Shown: positions 16,985 to 25,201, counted from the stretch's first letter. The stretch is 64,000 bases of DNA from Rhodococcus rhodochrous (GCF_014854695.1 NZ_CP027558.1:359265-423264), one strand, 5' to 3'. The notes: generated by a model from the letters alone, not told the origin. Numbers and translations are program-made.

Positions 16985-18400
16985 ATGGCACGCGTAGCCG
17001 AACGACAGTTGCCCCGCGTCAGTCATTTCACCAAGTGGATCCATCTGGCCGGTGATCGGTATCTGTTGATGAATCATCCACGCAACGTGTTGATGTTCAC
17101 CTCGAGTCCGGTGGTCGAGGCGCTGGATGCCGGTCGCCTCGATGACATCTCTGCCGATGTGCGCAACCGCTTGCTGGCGCAGGGCTATCTCACAGATCTT
17201 GCGCCCGCTGACGAAGACGCATGGATCACCGGACGTATAGACGACCTGGAGAACTACTACGCCGCGGCCGGAGAACCGAAGAACTACTGTTTCATCACGA
17301 CCTACCGTTGCAACCTGAGTTGTTCCTATTGTTTCCAGAGCAACGCCGAACAGCGCATCGTTACCAACCGCATGCTTTCGCTCGCCGACGCCGAAGCCGG
17401 TCTGCAGGTGATGGAGAACGAGACCGCCACTGTCGATCCTGGCGCCCCTCGATCACGCGTACTGCTCTTCGGTGGGGAGCCTTTGCTGCCTCGCCAGCGC
17501 GAGGTCGTCGACACCATCGTGCGTGGATGTCAACGCCTCGGCTACTCACTCGAGGCCACCACCAATGGATACTTCCTGGAGAAGTTCGAAGACCTGCTGG
17601 GACCCTCTCTGATCGAACATCTGCAGATCTCACTGGACGGCCCACCGGAGATCCACAACACCCGGCGTATACCTGTCAATGGCGCGCCGACTTTCGACAA
17701 GATTTGGCGCAACATCCAGCGGGCATTGGACAAGGGCTGCACCATCAGCCTGCGCTGCAATCTCGACCGCCGCAATCTCGACGGCTTCGTGAAGCTGGCG
17801 GAATTCCTCGAGGCACAAGGAACACTCGATCACCCCCGTCTCGACTTGCGCTATTCGCGGATCGTCCCTGATTTCGAATCCCGCGATGCAGTCGCCGACG
17901 TGGCACTCGACTACGACGAACTCGAATCACATCTGCTCGACGCGATCGAGACCCATCCTGTTCTGAAAAAGGTGCCTGCGCCCTCGGACATCCAGGACCT
18001 CGCCACCTGGATGCAACGACGGTTCCCGACCAAGACGTCACGCCATTGCGGCGCCGTGCAGCGCAACGTCTACTTCGGGCCCGATCGCGAAGTCTATCCG
18101 TGTCACGAAACGGTCGGGAAAGTCGAGCTGTCGATCGGTGTCTACCGCGACGGTGAAATCCGCTACAACTCCTCGCGGTCGAAATGGACCGACCGCAGAC
18201 CTGACCAGCTGACGATGTGCCGTCGATGCCCCTACATTCTTGTGTGCGCCGGTGGCTGCGCAGCCCATGTCGACCTCGACGGAGAGCCACTGCAGAGCAA
18301 TTGTGAAGGCTTCGATGCCAAATACTCGCTGGCCGTGCAACGCGCCTACCTCGGTGACAACACCGGTCTGGCCGAAGCGCTGGTAGCGGAAGGCTGCTGA
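16985..18400 (+). CDS. Radical SAM/SPASM peptide maturase
   Basis: This 471-residue enzyme has an N-terminal region (15-75) with a small RRE-like fold pattern (DRYLLMNHPRNVLMFTSSPV, then LLAQGYLTDL). The radical SAM core carries the CxxxCxxC cluster motif in YRCNLSCSYC (C109, C113, C116) and a GGEP-type segment (LLFGGEPLL). A SPASM-type tail follows with Cys in SRHCG, VYPCHE, MCRRCP, VCAGGCAAH and QSNCEGF. Such enzymes install C-S, C-C or related crosslinks in ribosomal peptides. The 36-residue peptide gene 43 bases downstream is the obvious substrate. It is the first gene of the operon. Confidence 0.92.
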   Translation: MARVAERQLPRVSHFTKWIHLAGDRYLLMNHPRNVLMFTSSPVVEALDAGRLDDISADVRNRLLAQGYLTDLAPADEDAWITGRIDDLENYYAAAGEPKNYCFITTYRCNLSCSYCFQSNAEQRIVTNRMLSLADAEAGLQVMENETATVDPGAPRSRVLLFGGEPLLPRQREVVDTIVRGCQRLGYSLEATTNGYFLEKFEDLLGPSLIEHLQISLDGPPEIHNTRRIPVNGAPTFDKIWRNIQRALDKGCTISLRCNLDRRNLDGFVKLAEFLEAQGTLDHPRLDLRYSRIVPDFESRDAVADVALDYDELESHLLDAIETHPVLKKVPAPSDIQDLATWMQRRFPTKTSRHCGAVQRNVYFGPDREVYPCHETVGKVELSIGVYRDGEIRYNSSRSKWTDRRPDQLTMCRRCPYILVCAGGCAAHVDLDGEPLQSNCEGFDAKYSLAVQRAYLGDNTGLAEALVAEGC

Positions 18401-18443
18401 CCCCACGACCCCCGAAGCACACGCACTCGGAAAGGAGGTGAAC

Positions 18444-18554
18444 ATGGACCACAACACACGCGACGACATCATCGATCTGATCGAGGAGATCGAGGTGCGC
18501 GAAGAAATGAAGGGGCTGCCCACAATGTGCAGCTGCTTCTCCTTCGGCGGCTGA
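18444..18554 (+). CDS. Candidate RiPP precursor peptide, 36 residues
   Basis: A near-perfect ribosome-binding site, AAAGGAGGTG (18431-18440), precedes an ATG opening 36 codons. The leader is acidic and helical (MDHNTRDDIIDLIEEIEVRE) and the tail is EMKGLPTMCSCFSFGG, with two Cys two apart (C29, C31), two Phe and a terminal Gly-Gly. An acidic helical leader plus a Cys/aromatic core beside a radical SAM/SPASM enzyme is the standard layout of thioether or cyclophane peptides. The core sequence does not match any precursor family I know. It is too short to appear in most automatic gene calls. Confidence 0.85.
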   Translation: MDHNTRDDIIDLIEEIEVREEMKGLPTMCSCFSFGG

Positions 18555-18560
18555 TCGACG

Positions 18561-18604
18561 AGGTGGGCGGTGTTCGGGCCCGAGACGACCTCCACCGCCC
18601 ACCT
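18561..18604 (+). terminator. Hairpin directly after the precursor gene (attenuator)
   Basis: AGGTGGGCGGTG (18561-18572) pairs perfectly with CACCGCCCACCT (18593-18604); the loop contains a second palindrome, TCGGGCCCGA (18574-18583). It starts 6 bases after the precursor stop and lies before the protease gene on the same strand. No T run follows, so it would stabilise the precursor mRNA end or partially terminate, favouring precursor over downstream genes. Confidence 0.65.
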
Positions 18605-18634
18605 GCGCGGTTCGCACGACGATGAAGGAATCCG

Positions 18635-19741
18635 ATGTATACGCTCTCACCCGAGGTCGAGCTGGTCGCGCCCCCCTTGATCTATGTCGACGGCCGGGTC
18701 TATCGGCTCGGACCCACCGCACTGGCCGTCGTCAGTACGCTTGTCGATGCCACGGCCGAGCTCGCCACTGACGACCTCGACGAGGTCGTACTCGCCCGAC
18801 TTCTCGACCTCGGCATCGTGATCCGCGACGGCGCCGTATCCGGCGATGCATCCAGCCGGATACGCCATCCGCTGGCCATCCATGTGCGGTCCTACTCGAC
18901 GACGCTCCTACGCTTGCTCCGGCATGCGGGCGCTCTCTATCCGTTCAGGACCACCGTTCACGCCGGTCTTGCCATCGCGGCGGGGCTGATGGTCTTCGTC
19001 TGGGCACTACGCGATGTGCACATGACCGGCGGTGTCGCCGGCTTGCTCATGCGAATCTCGATCGCCGAGATCATTGCCGCGGTGCTTTTCTCGGTCCTCG
19101 CGATGATGCTTCACGAGGCAGCGCACGTTGCTGCGACTCGTCATGCCGGATACCCGGTCCTCCGCGCCGGCCTGGGTATCTATCTCACCCGGATCGTCTG
19201 CTTCGTCGATCTGTCGGCTCTCGACCAGGCGGCACCTGCACAGCGCCGCCACGCCGACCTCGCAGGAATGGCCGCCGATTCGGCGCTCGTGGTCGTGGTG
19301 TGGTTTCTCGGCGGGATGCGGATACTTCCCAGTGACTTCGCCGCACTGGTCGCGGTCGGTTACATCTCCTCCCTGCTGTTCTCCCTCAATCCGTGGGCCA
19401 AGAGCGACGCGTACTGGTTTCTGCGGGACTGTCATCCCCGCCCCACCTTCGACCCGTCGAACTGGCTGTTGCAGCCGCGCCTGTATCTCGCCCGCGCTTT
19501 CTGCCGCCACGGTGGTGACACCGCGCTCTTACGGCACCATCTCATCGCGGGGGTGATCTGGCTGATCGTCTCGATCGGATGGTCGGCAACCGTCGCCATG
19601 AGCTTCCTGAACCAGCCGTCCTATGACAGCGGCCAACTCGGAAGCTGGGTGATGACAGCCGTCACTGTCGCACTGTCCCTCGTTGGCCTCAGCGCGGTGG
19701 CACTTGCTCTCCTGAAAGGTTCACAATGGCGCAATTCGTAA
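18635..19741 (+). CDS. M50-type membrane metalloprotease with RRE-like N-terminus
   Basis: In this 368-residue protein, residues 1-65 form a small domain (PPLIYVDGRVYRLGPTALAV, then VVLARLLDLGIVI) that resembles a PqqD/RRE peptide-recognition fold. Several membrane helices follow. The zinc motif HEAAH is at 160-164 and the third-ligand region NPWAKSDAYW at 252-261 (family form NPxxxxDGYW), as in site-2-protease-like M50 enzymes. It would cleave the leader, or release the modified peptide, in or near the membrane. GAAGGA precedes the ATG. Its end overlaps the next gene by 16 bases. Confidence 0.85.
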   Translation: MYTLSPEVELVAPPLIYVDGRVYRLGPTALAVVSTLVDATAELATDDLDEVVLARLLDLGIVIRDGAVSGDASSRIRHPLAIHVRSYSTTLLRLLRHAGALYPFRTTVHAGLAIAAGLMVFVWALRDVHMTGGVAGLLMRISIAEIIAAVLFSVLAMMLHEAAHVAATRHAGYPVLRAGLGIYLTRIVCFVDLSALDQAAPAQRRHADLAGMAADSALVVVVWFLGGMRILPSDFAALVAVGYISSLLFSLNPWAKSDAYWFLRDCHPRPTFDPSNWLLQPRLYLARAFCRHGGDTALLRHHLIAGVIWLIVSIGWSATVAMSFLNQPSYDSGQLGSWVMTAVTVALSLVGLSAVALALLKGSQWRNS

Positions 19742-20571
19742 TACCGGCAAGCGAAAACGCGAACCAGGCAGCGATCGATCTCTACCTCTCGGTCTTCGAT
19801 GCGGCATCGGTCGACCAACGCATCGCCCTTCTCGCCGAGGCAGGCGTCGCTGCCGTCCCCGCCAGCAAGGCGCGCATGCTCGGACGCCGATCCCTTACCT
19901 GGGCCACCGCCGCCGAGGTCGGGGTGCAAGCCCTTGCCACCGTCCGCGACCCCGACCTGCTGTCGACTGCAGACGCCATCGTGGCGGCACTGCGCGTGGC
20001 ACGAGGATTGGCGGAGGACTGCCGCTCGACCAACGACGTCGTCATCGACGAACTCTTCGCCGCCGCCTACTCCCTGGCACGCTCGGCCGCACCGTCGTCG
20101 GCAGCACTGGTGACCGTGCTCGCCGACTGTCGGAAGTACCATGAGGCTTTGCGCGGCGGTAATGCTACGCCGCGCACTTATCTCGGGGCTCTTCACACCC
20201 ACTCCAACGGGGTCTGTGGTGCAGTACTACGTGAACTCCGGCTCGTCGACACCGAGATCGCCTCGCAGGTCCACGCTTTCGCGGTATCCCTCGGAGTCCT
20301 GTATCAACTCACCACTGATCTGCATGCAGCCGCCCATACGGTTTCCCCGAATTCCCTCACCCACACCCTTGTAGCGCAGGCGTCGGTGGACGAACAAATC
20401 TGGATGTCGGTCCTCGACGTGATCGCCGCGCGCAGTCGGCTGCTCCTGGACTCGATGAAGCAGGTAGAGCGCTATTACTCGCACAATGCACTCCTGCACG
20501 AAATCCTCTTGCGAGCCAACATCGTCTTGCGCGACTGCGCGAGACTGCTCCGCACATCGTCCCGACGGTGA
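19726..20571 (+). CDS. Degenerate isoprenoid-synthase-like protein of the peptide operon
   Basis: This 281-residue, all-helical protein has no signal peptide. Residues ~148-205 (RTYLGALHTHSNGVCGAVLR, then SLGVLYQLTTDLHAAA) recall the second half of polyprenyl synthases, where a GxxFQxxDD motif binds Mg2+. Here the Asp-rich motifs are mostly lost (TTDLHA, and EDCRS at the first position). It may be a catalytically dead scaffold, or a divergent prenyltransferase acting on the peptide as ComQ does on ComX. The resemblance is faint. It overlaps the protease gene by 16 bases. Confidence 0.5.
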   Translation: MAQFVIPASENANQAAIDLYLSVFDAASVDQRIALLAEAGVAAVPASKARMLGRRSLTWATAAEVGVQALATVRDPDLLSTADAIVAALRVARGLAEDCRSTNDVVIDELFAAAYSLARSAAPSSAALVTVLADCRKYHEALRGGNATPRTYLGALHTHSNGVCGAVLRELRLVDTEIASQVHAFAVSLGVLYQLTTDLHAAAHTVSPNSLTHTLVAQASVDEQIWMSVLDVIAARSRLLLDSMKQVERYYSHNALLHEILLRANIVLRDCARLLRTSSRR

Positions 20572-20893
20572 CTGCCACTGCCACGGCCTGAGTCGTCACG
20601 GGAAATCCGACCGATCGGATGCTGGTGGTCGCGTGTCTCCACGAACTCGTCCCTTGTCGAGTACGGCTTCGTTGGACACGACCAGAATCGTGTGTTACCT
20701 TATGGGCGAGCAAGGAGCTGACCCTCCCGGTTTTTCCGCGACAGTCAGCCTGGCCCTCGGTGTAGCTACGGCAGCCGGGGGCTGCTCGCTTTTCCGGGGC
20801 AAACGTATGAGCTTCTGACGTGGGTGACACGGCCGTGAAGCTTGCTTCACCCCGTGAGTGGGTATCTGCAGTGTTGTGGCCCGCAACCGCCGA
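20572..20893. other. Convergent intergenic region with a small hairpin
   Basis: No gene in 322 bases. GTGAAGC (20835-20841) and GCTTCAC (20844-20850) form a tight perfect inverted repeat that could help end transcription of either the peptide operon or the DUF3800 gene that converges on it. Confidence 0.4.
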
Positions 20894-21556
20894 CTAATCC
20901 ACCGGCTGCACGAAATGCACTTGATCCTTCACGATCTCGAACAGGGTGCTGGTTCTGTCGTGGTGGGTGAGCGTGCGCCTAAATGCCATGGAGACCACAT
21001 CGGGAAGCCACAGCAGACGCTCTAGGCTCGGAGAGACCTGAATCTGCCGGGTATGGCGGGGAATCTTCGCTTCTGCCACCAGTTCACTGTGGTTCTTCCG
21101 GTCCTTGTTGCGGAAGTTCTTCTGATTCCGCTGTTCGAGGACGAGTAACTCGACGGGGTCCCATTTCCCTTCCGCTCCGCGGGCCAGCTCCATGGCCATA
21201 CCCCGGTAGCAGGCGCGACGCGCCTGTTCGGCATCGTGGTCGGTTGCGTCGACCGGAACACGGTGGGCGATGACGCATGCTTCGGAACCATCGGCCAGAA
21301 ACCCCAGCATATCCTCAGTTTGTTGACGGCCTTTCGTCGCGCCCAGAGCATCACGTGTATGCCAGTATCTGCCTCCGGCAATGTCTTCGAGTCCCTTGCG
21401 GAGTTCGTCCATGTCTTCGTGATGCACCACCACGGCAGTGAAGATGTAGAAAGTGTTGGCGGTGGTGATCACCGGATCGGGCGCCTGATAGGACTCGTCC
21501 AAGTACGCGACAGGTCCACGGGTCCGCGTGTAGGCCTCCGCGAGCGTGTCGCGCAT
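20894..21556 (-). CDS. DUF3800 family protein
   Basis: From the ATG at 21556 the product is 220 residues: MRDTLAEAYTRTRGPVAYLD with the DUF3800 hallmark YLDES at 18-22, then TFYIFTAVVVHHEDMDELRK and a conserved ACVIAHRVPVDA strand. DUF3800 is predicted to have an RNase H-like fold and is common on mobile elements; no activity is established. The frame is open 95 codons further upstream, but that part is Arg/Pro-rich and unlike the family, so the shorter start is preferred. Confidence 0.75.
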   Translation of the reverse strand: MRDTLAEAYTRTRGPVAYLDESYQAPDPVITTANTFYIFTAVVVHHEDMDELRKGLEDIAGGRYWHTRDALGATKGRQQTEDMLGFLADGSEACVIAHRVPVDATDHDAEQARRACYRGMAMELARGAEGKWDPVELLVLEQRNQKNFRNKDRKNHSELVAEAKIPRHTRQIQVSPSLERLLWLPDVVSMAFRRTLTHHDRTSTLFEIVKDQVHFVQPVD

Positions 21557-21794
21557 CGTTTTGTCGTATCGCACACGGGGATCGTAGAGCGTTAAGGATG
21601 CCGGATCTGCCACTGCCGTGTAGGCCTTGCTCCCGTTGCCGGCGCGGAGGCACCGATCACGCGTTGCGGATGTGTCCGGCTCCGTGCGCTGTTGCAGCGT
21701 CAGCGGGGATCGGCAGAGCCGCGATCCCCGAGGTCGTCGGATGTGGCACACGGGCGCCGCGCGACCGCCCAGCGCGTGGCGTGCACCGGATACG

Positions 21795-21830
21795 CCGAGG
21801 TCCCCGGTGGGTATGTACCGGGGACCTCGG
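21795..21830 (-). terminator. Intrinsic terminator after the lipoprotein gene
   Basis: CCGAGGTCCCCGGT and ACCGGGGACCTCGG form a perfect 14-bp stem with an 8-base loop, ending 7 bases beyond the stop of the minus-strand lipoprotein gene. It ends the cutinase-lipoprotein operon. Confidence 0.75.
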
Positions 21831-21837
21831 ACGAACT

Positions 21838-22179
21838 TCACAGTCGGTCGAGGGTGAAGGCCGGGCTGCCGTTGGAGCTCAGGACATCGAGGTGATCACT
21901 TCCGTCGGGCTCAAGGAGGTAGGTGGCGTAGTTCTCCCCCTGCTGGATCCGCAGCACGTACCCTCCGTCGGAAGACTCGCCGAGGCTGCAGTACATCGGC
22001 CCCCCGATGTCGACGCTCATCAGCCCCGAACAGGTGCCGTCCTCGAAGAAGGACACCATCGGCGACGGTCCCGTGGACTGCCACATGCCCGTCAATTCCG
22101 GCGATGTCGAGCAGCCGGCGGTCAGCACGGTCGCCGAGGCGGCGCCGGCGAGCACCAGACCACGCATTGTTCGTCGCAT
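21838..22179 (-). CDS. Small lipoprotein
   Basis: The 113-residue product starts MRRTMRGLVLAGAASATVLT with the lipobox LTAGC, so it is predicted to be lipid-anchored outside the membrane. The mature part is a small beta-rich domain (LTGMWQSTGPSPMVSFFEDG, and YVLRIQQGENYATYLLEPDG) of unknown function; it recalls lipocalin-like mycobacterial lipoproteins. Its ATG overlaps the cutinase stop (TGATG), so the two secreted proteins are made together. Confidence 0.8.
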   Translation of the reverse strand: MRRTMRGLVLAGAASATVLTAGCSTSPELTGMWQSTGPSPMVSFFEDGTCSGLMSVDIGGPMYCSLGESSDGGYVLRIQQGENYATYLLEPDGSDHLDVLSSNGSPAFTLDRL

Positions 22180-23168
22180 CACTTCTCTCCGTTCTCGATG
22201 ATGTCGTGCAGGACGAGGGCGGACCACTCGGCCGCCGACATCGGCGTGGAAGCCTCGGCGAACTTCGCCGTGTACGCCTGATGCGTGGTCGGGCCCGCCG
22301 CGGCGGATTCGGCAGTGAGATCGCAGATCAGGTCCCCGTGGAGGCACACCGAGAGCACCGGAGCGTTTTCGTCGAACTCCGCGCGTTGACCGAGGCTGCC
22401 CTCCATCACAGCGGTTTTCTCCAGCGACAAGGCGGTGTAGGGCTCACCGTCGTCGAGGGGGGTTCGGTAATCGAGACCGAGGGTGTTGGGTGAGGCGCCG
22501 TTGAACGCCGGGTCTCCGAAGAGCAGCACACCGCCGAGGTTGTCCTGCCCGAACGGTTTCGACTCGTGGAGGATCGTCTGTGCCAGATCACCGGCGATGT
22601 GACCACCCTGGCTGTAGCCGATGAGCACGATCTTGGTGTCGCTGCCACACACCTCGACCCACTCCTTCACAGTCGAGTATCCGGCGGCGTAGCCCTGGTC
22701 TTTTGAGGGCTTGTACTTGGACTTGTCGTAGCGTGCCCACGCCATGAGCTCGTTCTCGTCGAGCGCCGCCGGATAGTACAGCGGAGTACTGTCCGCCGAG
22801 ACACCCCGCTCGTTCAGTTCGGCGACCAGTGTGGAAACTGCCTGCCACACCTCGGGGCCGTACCGGTCCTCGGGCACGTCCGAATCCGGCGTGTTGGCCC
22901 CACCCTGGTGGCTGCCGGGAATGCCGAGAATCATGTACTCGGAACAGACAATCGAGTTGAGGTCCTCCGCGTTCGCCACCGACGCCCCACCGGTCAGAGA
23001 CAGCGCCAGCGCCGCCACCGCGGCCGACGCCCCACCTCGAACGATCTTCATGCCTCGACGCCTCGGCTTTCGCGAAGTCGAGGTCTTGCACGCGGATGCC
23101 GGCAGTGGATCTCGTGACGCCCCTGCTTCGACATTCCACGATTCGGCCTGTTCGGACTGCAGGTCCAT
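22179..23168 (-). CDS. Cutinase-family secreted hydrolase
   Basis: The nucleophile elbow is GYSQGGHIAG, the acid lies in HGDLICDL between cysteines, and a His follows in GPTTHQAY: a complete cutinase triad. The N-terminus contains a signal sequence (MKIVRGGASAAVAALALSLT, cut after ANA). An ATG at 23168 with AAGGGCGAG upstream adds 39 basic residues before it; ATG 23051 would give a plain Sec signal. I list the longer form because of the ribosome-binding site. The enzyme probably hydrolyses extracellular esters or lipids. Confidence 0.85.
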   Translation of the reverse strand: MDLQSEQAESWNVEAGASRDPLPASACKTSTSRKPRRRGMKIVRGGASAAVAALALSLTGGASVANAEDLNSIVCSEYMILGIPGSHQGGANTPDSDVPEDRYGPEVWQAVSTLVAELNERGVSADSTPLYYPAALDENELMAWARYDKSKYKPSKDQGYAAGYSTVKEWVEVCGSDTKIVLIGYSQGGHIAGDLAQTILHESKPFGQDNLGGVLLFGDPAFNGASPNTLGLDYRTPLDDGEPYTALSLEKTAVMEGSLGQRAEFDENAPVLSVCLHGDLICDLTAESAAAGPTTHQAYTAKFAEASTPMSAAEWSALVLHDIIENGEK

Positions 23169-23257
23169 GGTCTCGCCCTTCAGGTCGGTGCCCGCCGCCC
23201 AGGTTGGCGGGCTGCGATACAACTAGTACCAGTAACACCGTCAAACATCAATACAGA

Positions 23258-23277
23258 TATTCGCGTATACGAGAATA
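23258..23277. promoter_or_regulatory. Operator-like palindrome between cutinase and RHH gene
   Basis: TATTCGCGTATACGAGAATA is a 20-base near-perfect palindrome (one mismatched pair) in the divergent intergenic region, 80 bases before the RHH-like gene. The local AT-rich sequence also suits promoter elements for both directions. It is a candidate site for the RHH protein. Confidence 0.5.
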
Positions 23278-23357
23278 CGTACGCTTTCGGTATGCTCGTT
23301 CATCTGTGATACTGAAGAGACCTATTGCCGTTCCAGACAGGGGAGCTCTGAGAGCCA

Positions 23358-23624
23358 GTGGCAGCCAAGACGCCCCACACCATCTGCTTCCGCGCTTCGG
23401 ATGCCGACCGTGAGGTCATCCAAGCCGTGGCCGACTACACGGGGCTGAGCCTTTCCGGGTTCGTGCGCTCGTTGGTCCTCGACCAGTGCCGAGTAATCAT
23501 CGAGAAGGAAGGGGCCGGCGCGGTGATGGCGGCTGCGCAGAAAGCCGCGGATGCTCGCGCGAAGGAAAAGCAGAGCCAGGACAAGGCGAACACTCTCCTC
23601 GAGAATCTGCGCGCGTTTTCGTAG
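23358..23624 (+). CDS. Ribbon-helix-helix-like small DNA-binding protein
   Basis: This 88-residue protein starts at GTG 23358 (MAAKTPHTICFRASDADREV). The beta strand HTICFRASDADRE followed by two helices (VIQAVADYTGLSLSGFVRSL, then VLDQCRVIIEKEG) fits an RHH fold of the DUF1778/MobC type; a charged coiled tail follows. Such proteins act as antitoxins or as plasmid relaxosome factors. No toxin-like partner is adjacent on the same strand. Confidence 0.6.
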   Translation: MAAKTPHTICFRASDADREVIQAVADYTGLSLSGFVRSLVLDQCRVIIEKEGAGAVMAAAQKAADARAKEKQSQDKANTLLENLRAFS

Positions 23625-23721
23625 GGTCGGTTCATCTCCCGAAGGTCGTGGTGGTGATCTATTGCCATCGAGTCCTGGATTGGGATAATCTTCCAAACCC
23701 CGGCGAGAAGGATGTGAACGC

Positions 23722-24189
23722 TTGAGCGTCAGCAGCTATCAGGGTAAGGGCCGCACACGACACAGCACTGTCGCCAAGATGCGGCACCTTACGGCGCTGG
23801 CCGCCCTCACTACCGCACCTTCTGCGGCAGTGGTCGTAGGTACCAGCCCTGACGGCACGGCACTCCTCGCCCCGAACCCGAATGGGAGGGCGACGGCGAA
23901 CACTCGCCGTGCCGACGAAATTCTCGGTAAGGCCACAGCCTGGCAGATGCTCGCTCTGCGACGTCACCCCTCGGACATGCTCAGGTCCCAGATCTCGCAG
24001 AACCTGCCGGATGCAGCAGGATTCCAGGCGCAGCAGAGATCCGGGGGAGACCTATCCAGCACTTCCCACCTACCACGACGTGGAAGACTGACCAATTCGA
24101 AATCCGACAAGCACATATGGTGGGACCACTCTGCGCACAGCAATTATGTACTTCCTGTCGCAGAAAGAGAATTGATCAGCGTCGGATAA
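23722..24189 (+). CDS. Hypothetical protein
   Basis: This 155-codon frame starts at TTG 23722 (or ATG 23779). I do not recognise the product. A 14-bp terminator begins 10 bases after its stop, which supports a real transcript. The interior (ATANTRRADEILGKATAWQM) looks helical. The Ala-rich MRHLTALAALTTAPSAAVVV could be a weak signal sequence if translation starts at 23779. Confidence 0.4.
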   Translation: MSVSSYQGKGRTRHSTVAKMRHLTALAALTTAPSAAVVVGTSPDGTALLAPNPNGRATANTRRADEILGKATAWQMLALRRHPSDMLRSQISQNLPDAAGFQAQQRSGGDLSSTSHLPRRGRLTNSKSDKHIWWDHSAHSNYVLPVAERELISVG

Positions 24190-24198
24190 GCCCTGTCG

Positions 24199-24239
24199 AG
24201 TGGTGGCCGAATCTCCTTTCACGGAATTCGGCCACCACT
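24199..24239. terminator. Bidirectional terminator
   Basis: AGTGGTGGCCGAAT (24199-24212) pairs perfectly with ATTCGGCCACCACT (24226-24239) across 13 bases. It sits between the convergent frames ending at 24189 (+) and 24349 (-) and is flanked by A- and T-containing sequence. Confidence 0.75.
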
Positions 24240-24348
24240 TCGTGGACACGGTCGAGGCCGTAGCCCGGCTGTATTCCCTCAGCAGTCAGAAAGAACAACT
24301 CACTGTCGGTCCTCCTGACGTACAAGGATTGTCGGGGCCGAGGATGAG

Positions 24349-24786
24349 CTACTGCAATTCGACGACCAGGACTTCATACCCCTCGGGGTACGGCGCGAGT
24401 TCACGAGACTGCGTGATCAGGGCATCGATCAGGTCGTCGATATGGGTATGCAAGTTCGACACCACGGTATCGAGACCCTCACCGAAGTGAGGCTCCAACG
24501 CCTGGAGGTCGCGGGTCAACAAGCTGCACAGGGAGATCAGCGCATCGCTGGTGGTCACCGCCGGGGTGGTGGCCAGATGGAAGAGAAGCTGAAGACGCCG
24601 TAGGCAGAACGCTACGTTTGCTTCGACTCGGGAGAATTCCGCATCGCTGCCCACCTGAATGCTGCCCAGGTCGAAGGTGTAGCTCTCGACCGAAAACTGC
24701 TTCTTCAGTTCTTCGAACACCCGTTGACAGGGAGAACCCAGGACGCGGAGCTCCACGGGCTTTTGTGCGGTATGTGTCGGTTTCAT
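24349..24786 (-). CDS. Hypothetical helical protein
   Basis: This 145-residue protein is not a recognised family. MKPTHTAQKPVELRVLGSPC leads into a well-formed sequence with Leu/Ala-rich helices (ANVAFCLRRLQLLFHLATTP, and LHTHIDDLIDALITQSRELA). No membrane segment or signal is seen. Good codon regularity and the terminator downstream suggest it is real. Confidence 0.55.
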   Translation of the reverse strand: MKPTHTAQKPVELRVLGSPCQRVFEELKKQFSVESYTFDLGSIQVGSDAEFSRVEANVAFCLRRLQLLFHLATTPAVTTSDALISLCSLLTRDLQALEPHFGEGLDTVVSNLHTHIDDLIDALITQSRELAPYPEGYEVLVVELQ

Positions 24787-25201
24787 GCGGGAAGGTTACA
24801 TTGGCACGTACCAGAACGGGTTTGGCGCCGGATGACATTGCTTCGGCTCGGCGCGAGTGAAATTCACCGCTGCTCTCGAGCGACCCTGATGCCCCCGGGG
24901 TGGTGCCACCCGTCTCATCGCAGGTGAGTCGGGCGCCGCAGCGACCGCGGCGGGGGTGCGCACGACACCGGTCCGGCGGCCGGTTGCCGACACCGGCGCG
25001 TCGTGTTCGACGCCGGACTTCCCGGACGACTACTCGTCGTGTCCGGCCATACCGCACATGGTCTTGCCGAGGGGTGTGGCTCCCGTGTGTATCGCTGGCA
25101 GGGGCCACCTGTCCAGGCGGATGTGATCGACGGTGAGTCGGTGCGGCCCAGGACTCCAGGGCGTCGCATGCCCAGATTCCGGGACATGTCATGATGGCGC
25201 G
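24787..25201. other. Intergenic region without a recognised gene
   Basis: In 415 bases the only frames are Arg/Pro-rich or short. A plus-strand piece reading VFDAGLPGRLLVVSGHTAHG (about 25003) is protein-like but has no recognised family or full frame; it may be a gene remnant. Confidence 0.35.
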
